Shown: piece after piece, positions 25,510 to 32,142 of the stretch
How positions within the stretch are numbered: the stretch's first letter is position 1
Layout: every line of letters begins with the position of its first letter
Source: Anaerolineae bacterium
GTDB taxonomy: Bacteria > Chloroflexota > Anaerolineae > Aggregatilineales > Phototrophicaceae
NCBI GenBank assembly: GCA_022841825.1
Contig: JALHQT010000005.1
Location: 248,001-312,000, forward strand
Length of the DNA: 64,000 bases
Direction: 5' to 3'
Made by a program: the position numbers and the translations under genes
The notes under the pieces: model-generated
Seen by the model: only the letters and a program-made list of their open reading frames with translations
Databases searched by the model: none
Told to the model about the DNA's origin: nothing

Positions 25510-26463
25510 ATGACCACCATTGCCATCGCCCTGCGCTCCGCTCGCCAGCGCCTTGCGCCTGTGTCCGACAGCGCGTCGGGCGATGCGCAGGCGCTGCTGG
25601 GTCATGTCCTCGGCGTCGAGCGCCCCTGGCTGCTTGCCCATCCCGAACACGTCCTCACGACAGAACAGTCCGCCGCGTTTGAGGCGCTCGTTGCACGCTG
25701 TGCCGGTGGCGAACCACTGCCGTATGTCCTGGGGCGGCGTGCATGGTACGACCGCGATTTCATCGTCACACCCGATGTCTTGATCCCGCGCCCGGAAACC
25801 GAACTTCTGCTGGAACAGGCATTGGCGTGGGCAAATGGTGACAGGGATAGCCACAATAAAGGCAGAGACAACACGGACGCCATGAATGGTGCCCCTACAG
25901 ACGATCCCGTAGGGTCGCCATTCATGGCGTCCGCCCGTACGACGGGTGACCCGCCTATCGCCGTCGATGTCGGGACGGGGAGCGGCATTCTCGCAGTGAC
26001 GTTTGCAGCGCTCCAACCTGGCTGGGAAGTCCATGCGGTCGATGTCAGTGAAGCGGCATTGGGCGGGGCGCGGCGTAATGCTGCGCTGCATGGCGTTACA
26101 CGTCAGGTGATGTTCGCACAGTCAGATTTGCTGGCACAATGGGATACCAGTAAGCGGATCGACCTGTTGATGGCGAACCTGCCGTATATCCCCAGCGCCG
26201 ACGCCGCCGCGCTGCCCGTTGCACGCCATGAGCCGCTGCTGGCGCTCGATGGCGGCGCGGATGGACTTGAGCTGATCCGGCGGCTGCTGGTGCAGGCAGC
26301 GCGCGTGATGCGCCCCGGTGGGCTGATGCTGTTGGAGATCGAAACGCGGCAGGGCGCGGCAGCAGCAGCGTTGGCGCGGGAGGTATTCCCTACATCTCAG
26401 GTGGCTGTGCTGCGCGATTATGCGGGGCACGACCGCATCGTGCGTATCGCGCTGCCGGATTAG
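25510..26463 (+). CDS. prmC: Peptide chain release factor N5-glutamine methyltransferase with in-frame palindrome insertion
   Basis: 317 residues; relatives are about 280. The N-terminal helical domain (to about 105, ending VLIPRPETELLLEQALAWA) and the SAM-binding domain (VDVGTGSGILAVTFAALQPG, 152-171; NLPYIP as the NPPY-type catalytic loop) are both present. It transfers a methyl group from SAM to the GGQ glutamine of release factors. The extra roughly 35 residues (about 111-146) between the domains include the translation of two facing REP-like palindromes (NTDAMNGAPTDDPVGSPFMASA), which keep the frame open. The site is the inter-domain linker, so the enzyme may still work. Confidence 0.93.
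   Translation: MTTIAIALRSARQRLAPVSDSASGDAQALLGHVLGVERPWLLAHPEHVLTTEQSAAFEALVARCAGGEPLPYVLGRRAWYDRDFIVTPDVLIPRPETELLLEQALAWANGDRDSHNKGRDNTDAMNGAPTDDPVGSPFMASARTTGDPPIAVDVGTGSGILAVTFAALQPGWEVHAVDVSEAALGGARRNAALHGVTRQVMFAQSDLLAQWDTSKRIDLLMANLPYIPSADAAALPVARHEPLLALDGGADGLELIRRLLVQAARVMRPGGLMLLEIETRQGAAAAALAREVFPTSQVAVLRDYAGHDRIVRIALPD
25875..25932. repeat. Converging pair of palindromes inside prmC
   Basis: First: GGACGCCAT..ATGGTGCCC then CCTACAG (25875-25900). Second: CGTAGG then GTCGCCAT..ATGGCGTCC (25908-25932). The whole unit is an inverted repeat about 58 bases long, in frame with prmC. Same stem class as the copies at the transposase gene. Confidence 0.9.
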
Positions 26464-26915
26464 AACGGCGTCGGATCGGCGCTGACGGCAGCATAGCGCG
26501 CACGAATGCGCTCGATCAACTCGACCTCTGTGACCTCTATCGGCGGCAGCGTCGCGTCCTGCCCCTGAATGAATACCAGCGCTTCGTCAAAAGTCGGAAA
26601 GAAGCGCAGTCGCACATGACCGATTTGAACGGCGATGGAGACCAGCATCTTGATCACAGGGTTGATGCTGCCGACGACCAGATACCAGCCCACGCGAGGG
26701 TCGCGCCCCGCTGAGATGGTCGCCAGGTCTTTGAGCGAGGGAAGCTGCTCAAGCTGTGAGTGATCGGCTATCGTGTGCAGCAGAGGCGCGGTCGTCGCAT
26801 TGAGCAGGTCATACGATTCGGCGTCGTAAGGCGCAATGTCGTCCGCTTTGAGCGCGCCCCACGACTTCCAGTATGCGAGATGACCTTCGACGATCCAGGT
26901 GGAAATGATTGGCAT
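26460..26915 (-). CDS. Protein of unknown function, about 150 residues
   Basis: 151 residues, family not recognised. STWIVEGHLAYWKSWGALKADDIAPYDAESYDLL, then PRVGWYLVVGSINPVIKMLVSIAVQIGHVRLRFFPTFDEALVFIQGQDATLP, suggest an alternating alpha/beta fold. It weakly resembles STAS/SpoIIAA-like regulators, but this is a guess. No membrane helix or signal peptide is seen. It overlaps the end of prmC by four bases (convergent) and has about 170 bases before the divergent purU start. Confidence 0.6.
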   Translation of the reverse strand: MPIISTWIVEGHLAYWKSWGALKADDIAPYDAESYDLLNATTAPLLHTIADHSQLEQLPSLKDLATISAGRDPRVGWYLVVGSINPVIKMLVSIAVQIGHVRLRFFPTFDEALVFIQGQDATLPPIEVTEVELIERIRARYAAVSADPTPF

Positions 26916-27086
26916 GGTGTCCCGCCTGATGACTAGGCTGTCGATCTTTCGCCAGCTATCTTACTCTTTTGTCGGGTAGCGTACTGCATTCACTATACGC
27001 TGGTTCGCGCCTGCTGCGCGCTTAAGATGTCATCATCGGGGCGGCGTGGTAGTATTCTCATCGCACAGTCCAATCTAGGAACCTCC

Positions 27087-27953
27087 ATGCCATTACAGCC
27101 ATCCAGCACCGTCACACTGCTTATCTCCTGCCCGGATCGTCAGGGGCTGGTCGCCGCAGTGACCGCTTTCATTGCCCAGCATCACGGCAACATCCTCCAC
27201 CTGGCGCAGCATGTCGATCAAACGCAGGGCGTGTTCTTCATGCGTGTCGAGTGGGAACTGTCATCGTTCGACCTGCCGCGCGACGAAATAACCGCCGCCT
27301 TTGCGAAGGTCGCCCAACCCCTTGGAATGACATGGACGATTCAGTATTCGGATGTGCGTCCCCGGATGGCGATCTTCGTCTCCAAGCAGGCGCACTGCCT
27401 GTACGAGCTGCTCTCGCGCTGGCAGGCGGGCGAATGGCAGGTCGATATCCCGCTCATCATCAGCAACCACCGCGACCTGGCAGGGGTCGCAGCGCAGTTC
27501 GGCATCCGCTACATGGTCTTCCCGATGACACCGGAGACGAAAGCGGCACAGGAAAAAGAACAGATCGCCCTGCTCCGCGAGCATCACATTGACCTGATCG
27601 TGCTGGCGCGTTACATGCAGATCGTATCCCCCGATTTCGTGGGTGCGTTTTCGAACCGTATCATCAACATCCATCACTCATTCCTGCCCGCCTTTATCGG
27701 CGACCGCCCCTATCACAAGGCGTACGAACGCGGCGTCAAGATGATCGGCGCGACGAGCCATTACGTGACGGCGGATTTAGATGCGGGACCGATCATCGAA
27801 CAGGACATCGTGCGGGTGGACCACCGCGACACCATCGACGACCTGGTGCGCAAAGGACGCGACATCGAGAAGCTGGTGCTGGCGCGGGCAGTGCGCGCCC
27901 ATCTGCTGCATCAGGTGCTGGTCTATAACAATAAGACAGTGGTGTTTAACTGA
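27087..27953 (+). CDS. purU: Formyltetrahydrofolate deformylase
   Basis: 288 residues. An N-terminal ACT domain (VTLLISCPDRQGLVAAVTAFIAQHHGNIL) is followed by the formyltransferase-like catalytic domain with RYMQIVSPDFV and INIHHSFLPAFIGDRPYHKAYERGVKMIGATSHYVTADLDAGPIIEQD, which holds the conserved Asn, His and Asp. The enzyme hydrolyses 10-formyl-THF to formate and THF, balancing one-carbon pools. The start at 27087 has AGGA at a good distance; an upstream in-frame ATG at 27027 would add a sequence not in the family. Confidence 0.93.
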   Translation: MPLQPSSTVTLLISCPDRQGLVAAVTAFIAQHHGNILHLAQHVDQTQGVFFMRVEWELSSFDLPRDEITAAFAKVAQPLGMTWTIQYSDVRPRMAIFVSKQAHCLYELLSRWQAGEWQVDIPLIISNHRDLAGVAAQFGIRYMVFPMTPETKAAQEKEQIALLREHHIDLIVLARYMQIVSPDFVGAFSNRIINIHHSFLPAFIGDRPYHKAYERGVKMIGATSHYVTADLDAGPIIEQDIVRVDHRDTIDDLVRKGRDIEKLVLARAVRAHLLHQVLVYNNKTVVFN

Positions 27954-27961
27954 GGGGAAAA

Positions 27962-27985
27962 GGGGCGAGTCGCGTGACTCGCCCC
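27962..27985. repeat. Palindrome between convergent purU and PPC-protein genes
   Basis: Perfect 10-base arms GGGGCGAGTC and GACTCGCCCC around GCGT, lacking the CCTAC flank. It lies eight bases after the purU stop and may serve as a bidirectional hairpin terminator. Confidence 0.7.
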
Positions 27986-28011
27986 GAAGCGCGCAAATCG
28001 CCCTACGGATG

Positions 28012-28866
28012 TTACTTGCCGCTGGCGCTGCCAACCTGCTCAAGCGAGATGCCGAATACACCATCCTGCGCGTAGTCGCCATCCGCCGCGGTGATGAAGC
28101 CATAGCCGGTCGCAAACATGAAGTACTTGCCGTCTTCGGGCAGCTCGACAGCCAGCAGTTCCGCCGCGGTGCCACTGCTGTCGTCATTGGCAGCGATGCG
28201 GATGCCGTTGGGGGCGAACAACCAGAGGATGGTATCAGTCACGGTGTCCGTCTGGGTCTTCACGTCGATCACCTGACCCGCTACACCCATGAAATCGACA
28301 AAGTAGATCGGTTCGACCCCGTTGCTGTACAGCGTGTTGGACTGACCGATTTCCACGCTGCTGCCGCTGTAAAGGAACGACTCAGGGTCCGCCCCTTCCG
28401 GCAGGGTGAAGCCGCTGGCGCTGAGGCTGTAGGGGTAGGGTCCGCCCTCGGTATCCTCGCTGCCAAAGTTCATCGAACCGACCAGCGTGGTGGCGACGAT
28501 GAAGTAACTGCCGGTTTCGGGCAGTTCAAAAGCAGCGATTTCTGCCGAAAACGCCGGGTCCTTATCGGACTCGCTGTCGTCGTTGTAGGCGTACACCGCG
28601 CCTGCCTGACCCAGCAGAATGATATACGGGTCCAGGAAGCTGTCGCGGTCGGTCGGCTGCATCGAGATGGTGACGACATCGCCCGCGGTACCCTGGAAGG
28701 CATACAGATGGGCGTCGTTCGTCGTCAGGAAAGATTCTTCAACGGTTTCGCCGTCTGCCAGAATCGGCAGCAGGTATGCATCATCATCCTGTGCAGCGGC
28801 TGCCGAGGCAAAGCTCAGGAGCAGCAGCGCGAGCGCAAGGAGAAGCAACGGCTTATGAGTACGCAT
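28012..28866 (-). CDS. Secreted protein with two PPC-like domains
   Basis: 284 residues. A signal peptide (MRTHKPLLLLALALLLLSFASAAAA, cut before QDDD) precedes two beta-sandwich units of the bacterial pre-peptidase C-terminal type: ESFLTTNDAHLYAFQGTAGDVVTISMQPTDRDSFLDPYIILLG with YNDDSES, and later PIYFVDFMGVAGQVIDVKTQTD with ANDDSSGTAAELLAVELPEDGKYFMFATGYG. PPC domains usually accompany secreted proteases; here no catalytic domain is present, so the protein may be a substrate- or wall-binding module. GGAG seven bases before 28866 supports this start. Confidence 0.85.
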   Translation of the reverse strand: MRTHKPLLLLALALLLLSFASAAAAQDDDAYLLPILADGETVEESFLTTNDAHLYAFQGTAGDVVTISMQPTDRDSFLDPYIILLGQAGAVYAYNDDSESDKDPAFSAEIAAFELPETGSYFIVATTLVGSMNFGSEDTEGGPYPYSLSASGFTLPEGADPESFLYSGSSVEIGQSNTLYSNGVEPIYFVDFMGVAGQVIDVKTQTDTVTDTILWLFAPNGIRIAANDDSSGTAAELLAVELPEDGKYFMFATGYGFITAADGDYAQDGVFGISLEQVGSASGK

Positions 28867-29017
28867 CAAGACACTCCACATAACTAGCGGGCGCTGGCTC
28901 ATTCGGGTGCGCCCAATACCACCACTCTACACCCAAAGTGTTTTTCGCGTGGCTCAAGACTCGGCGTGAAAACAAACATGAGATTGTCTTCGCATTCCGC
29001 GTCTTGAAAGCAGCGCT

Positions 29018-30835
29018 TTATCCCTGGCGGCGGGGAATATTGGGCGGGCGCGAGCCATCGCGCACCGGGGGCTGTGGTGTATCCGGTGTGGGCGTGGGCG
29101 GCGGGGGATATTGCACGCTGGCTGCGGGGGGTGTCATGCCGGGAGGCGGATAAGGCGCGTTGACGGGCGCGAAGCCGGTTTGTGCCTGCGCGCGCTGATG
29201 ATAGGCGGCGAGGTAGGCGGCGAATGCCTCGCGTTGAGCGTCGAGCGCGCCGCTCTGCTGGGCGGTTTGCAACTGCGCGAGACGATTCGAAATCTCGCTT
29301 TGCACACTCTGCGGGTCGCCGACGCTGCTGAAACGCTTGGCATCCTGTGTATCACCGCCAATCAGCGAGATGCGGATGTCGCCGCGATTGAGCAGCGTGT
29401 TGATCAGACCCATGACTTCAGAGATGACGTTATCGACCTGCGCCAGCCGGATTTGCTCGACATCGTTTTGCAGCCAGAACGGGCGCTTGTGAATGAGCAT
29501 GATCGTCTCTTTGCCCACGATCAGCATGTCATGCCGCCAGTCCCAGTCGGCGACATACGCCCAAAAAGCGCCGACGATCACCAAGGCGGCAGCCGCTGCC
29601 AGCGCCGCGAATTCGATGGCGCGCAGCGCGGGAATGAATGGGCTGGCGATTGCCAAGCCGATCCCGCCCATGACCAGCAGAAATCCGGGGGCAATGTGCC
29701 GCAGCCAGATCGAGATATGGCGGCGGTAGACCGACGCACCGTCGGCATTGACATAGCGGGTGCGGAAGGGATTGACGCTCGTATTGACGGGGCTGTGAGC
29801 AGGCAAGCCATCGACACGGCGGGCAGGGGCAGGCGTCTGCATCTGCGCGTTGGGGATGCCCAGCGCAGCGTCGATGTCCTGGTTGATCAGTTCGCGCGAG
29901 CGCACGCCAGCGTTCTGGTGATAGCTATCCCGCTGAGAGAAGATCAGCTTTTGTATCTTCGCCGGATTGGCGAGGGTATCGATGGTGATCGTACCTGCCG
30001 CGCCCGCCGTCTTGATGGTGACGGTGCCATAGCGAAAGATGCGTGCGAACGGATCGGGCGGGATTTCGGCATTGACCTCGTGCGCGCGCTCGAACGGGAT
30101 TTCGCTAACTTTCTTCTCGAATTGCAGGAGCGTGTCCGAGATCTTGACCAGCCGTTGATCGGTGACGATCAGGCAGTCATCCTGCCAGTCCGCGTAGAGC
30201 AGAAAGGCGACCGCGCCGGGGATGAGGACTGCCGCGCCGAAGAGCAGCATCGCCAGCCAGGGAACGCTCGCCAGCAGGAACGCCGCGCCGAGCAGCATGA
30301 GTGTGCTGATGCCGATCGGCAGCCAGAGGCGGCGGACGAATGCCCACCAGTGGCGCTTAAAGATATGCATCACGCTTTCGTCCGGGCGCTGTCCCTTGAA
30401 GAGCGAGACCTGTTCGCGCGTCGCCGTCTGCTGCACGCCCATGTTGGCGCGGATTTCCGGCGTCTGGAAGATCAGCGCGGCGAGCGGCGCTTTCGGGACG
30501 ACGAGGACGACGGCGCTATCGACGACACGCACGGTGTACGGCTCCAGCCGGTCGCTGTAGAGCGCTTCTTCGCCCGTGTGCTGCCCCTCACCGATCATGC
30601 CAACCTGCTGTTCAAAGCCCTGCGGCGTCTGCTGAACGAGCATGGCGGTGCCGGAGACGAGCATGATGAACTGCTGGGCAGGCTGCCCCTGCCAGACCAG
30701 CACCGTGCCGGGGTCGGCGCGCATGAGCTGCGCGATGGAGGCGACGCGCTCGAGCTGGTCAGGCGTCATGCGCGCGAAGAGCGAGATCTGGCGAAGCTGA
30801 GAGGCGATGAAGCGCAGGTTCGGGTTAGCAGCCAT
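29018..30835 (-). CDS. Membrane protein with cyclic-nucleotide-binding domain and two bPH domains
   Basis: 605 residues. A CNMP-type beta-roll (about 18-130, SLFARMTPDQLERVASIAQLMRADPGTVLVWQGQPAQQFIMLVSG with GQHTGEEALYSDRLEPYTVRVVDS) is followed by two membrane helices (about 165-215) and a bacterial PH domain (LIVTDQRLVKISDTLLQFEKKVSEIPFERA). A linker, two more helices (about 375-420) and a second PH-like domain (MLIVGKETIMLIHKRPFWLQNDVEQIRLAQVDNV) come next. The tail (about 555-605) is Pro-rich. The family occurs in Chloroflexota; binding of a nucleotide or other ligand to the roll and membrane-proximal signalling are inferred. The start at 30835 is favoured because the domain begins there. 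Confidence 0.8.
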   Translation of the reverse strand: MAANPNLRFIASQLRQISLFARMTPDQLERVASIAQLMRADPGTVLVWQGQPAQQFIMLVSGTAMLVQQTPQGFEQQVGMIGEGQHTGEEALYSDRLEPYTVRVVDSAVVLVVPKAPLAALIFQTPEIRANMGVQQTATREQVSLFKGQRPDESVMHIFKRHWWAFVRRLWLPIGISTLMLLGAAFLLASVPWLAMLLFGAAVLIPGAVAFLLYADWQDDCLIVTDQRLVKISDTLLQFEKKVSEIPFERAHEVNAEIPPDPFARIFRYGTVTIKTAGAAGTITIDTLANPAKIQKLIFSQRDSYHQNAGVRSRELINQDIDAALGIPNAQMQTPAPARRVDGLPAHSPVNTSVNPFRTRYVNADGASVYRRHISIWLRHIAPGFLLVMGGIGLAIASPFIPALRAIEFAALAAAAALVIVGAFWAYVADWDWRHDMLIVGKETIMLIHKRPFWLQNDVEQIRLAQVDNVISEVMGLINTLLNRGDIRISLIGGDTQDAKRFSSVGDPQSVQSEISNRLAQLQTAQQSGALDAQREAFAAYLAAYHQRAQAQTGFAPVNAPYPPPGMTPPAASVQYPPPPTPTPDTPQPPVRDGSRPPNIPRRQG

Positions 30836-31186
30836 CGGCGGTAGCCTTGCGGTCACACGATGCGATGGGGTTATTGTAGCGCAGATGGGAAGGGTGAAAT
30901 GAGGTGAAAACTTGTCTCAAACCAAGCCGATGTGCAAATTCGTTATTTCGATAGTCCTTTTTCTGTATCAATACAGGCAGGTGCACCAGAATGCCCAGAA
31001 CGTCATGCGCCATTGCCTTGGCGCAGTACCTTCGGAGGCATATCTCGACAGAATTAAATCTGCAGTCACATTTGCAATGATTGTGCTGGGCTTTTTTAGT
31101 CGTTACTCGATCAACTGTAATTTGGTCTTGTATAATCCACTTACTTGAATGCTTTCTGGCTTGCCTTCGTTTTGTGTGGGTGAAGC
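30836..31186. other. AT-richer intergenic region before the HEPN-like gene
   Basis: Contains a perfect TATAAT at 31131-31136, about 50 bases before the start of the next gene, with no clear -35 box. An open frame of 78 codons at 30912-31148 lacks a recognisable product or ribosome-binding site and is not called. No repeat seen. Confidence 0.5.
31131..31136 (+). promoter_or_regulatory. Candidate -10 box for the HEPN-like gene
   Basis: TATAAT preceded by CTTG, 50 bases before the ATG at 31187. The -35 region is not recognisable. Confidence 0.4.
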
Positions 31187-32044
31187 ATGAAATATCGACG
31201 CTACTACTCTGTTCGAACTGGCAAGAATTCCGCCGCAGCCAAATATGAACTGCCTATTCTCCTGCGCCTGTTCAATGATCTTGTCAAAAAGTTCGAAGGA
31301 AATGGCTACTTTCAAGAAGCATTTGGATACGACTGCGTAGATCGTGGATTAGTTCCAGGCACATTTGGCGGAGATATTGAAGCACAAATATTCAGAAGGC
31401 TGCGAAAGCCAAACTTGTGGCCGGTGTGGAAGAATTTTGAAAACTACTCTGAGGATGATGTTTTTGATTTAGCTGAAATCCTTTTTGATAACGTTTCCAA
31501 ACCACTAGAAGGTGACTACCATAGTTGGAGCGATTGTGGCTGGCATTATTACAAATTTGATCAACAGGAAGGGCGTGAGGAATTTCGAACAGAGATAAAT
31601 GAAATCCTTGGCGACTACAAAGAGGGCTTCAGTCTTTCGCTAAATGGTGAAGTTGTTGCGCTAGCTGATAGCGGTCTAGAGTACTTGATAGAAGCTGAAA
31701 TACCAGATCAGGATGTTGACAACATCAAGAAACGAATAGATACCGCTGTCCGGAAGTTTCGACGACATCGGTCTTCGATTGAAGATCGTCGCGATGCTGT
31801 TCGAGACTTAGCGGATGTGTTGGAATTTATTCGACCTAAGCTCAAGAAAGTACTGACCAAGACTGACGAAAGCGATCTCTTTAATATCGCGAACAACTTT
31901 GGAATACGCCACCATAATGCAGACCAAAAAACCAACTATGATCCAGCAATCTGGTTAAGTTGGATGTTCTATTTCTATCTTGCGACCATTCATGCCGCTT
32001 TGCGTCTAATCGACAAATCTGAAAGAGATAGGCAAGATTTGTAG
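31187..32044 (+). CDS. Putative HEPN-type protein, possibly abortive-infection-like
   Basis: 285 residues. The C-terminal block ESDLFNIANNFGIRHHNADQKTNYDPAIWLSWMFYFYLATIHAALRLI has an RHH-NADQ pattern (Arg, then His within a few residues) and a terminal hydrophobic helix. It resembles HEPN-type domains of abortive-infection and RNase-toxin proteins. A central acidic region (EEFRTEINEILGDYKEGFSLSLNGEVV) and a charged helical stretch (NIKKRIDTAVRKFRRHRSSIEDRRDAVRDLADVLEFI) precede it. The gene is visibly AT-richer than its neighbours, suggesting recent transfer. No partner gene is adjacent. The family assignment is from motif resemblance only. Confidence 0.55.
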   Translation: MKYRRYYSVRTGKNSAAAKYELPILLRLFNDLVKKFEGNGYFQEAFGYDCVDRGLVPGTFGGDIEAQIFRRLRKPNLWPVWKNFENYSEDDVFDLAEILFDNVSKPLEGDYHSWSDCGWHYYKFDQQEGREEFRTEINEILGDYKEGFSLSLNGEVVALADSGLEYLIEAEIPDQDVDNIKKRIDTAVRKFRRHRSSIEDRRDAVRDLADVLEFIRPKLKKVLTKTDESDLFNIANNFGIRHHNADQKTNYDPAIWLSWMFYFYLATIHAALRLIDKSERDRQDL

Positions 32045-32084
32045 CGATTGCTTTCACCCTGTTTCTACACGCTCAAATCCCATC

Positions 32085-32130
32085 CCCCAAACCTACGCGC
32101 CGTTCGGGAGAGGGGATTTAGGGGTGAGGG
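32085..32130. repeat. Imperfect C/G-rich inverted repeat after the HEPN-like gene
   Basis: CATCCCCCAAACC... faces GGGGATTTAGGGGTGAGGG. It is the same vocabulary as the CCTCACCCCCAACCCCC repeat at 47489 and lies between convergent genes. Confidence 0.4.
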
Positions 32131-32142
32131 CGCTCTCGCGTC

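Noticed and set aside
27962-27985. Strict rho-independent terminator
   Set aside because: The hairpin has perfect arms but no T-run on either strand; kept as a repeat that may act as a terminator.
30912-31148. 78-codon open frame before the HEPN-like gene
   Set aside because: No ribosome-binding site, no recognisable domain, and it overlaps the promoter-like TATAAT of the next gene.
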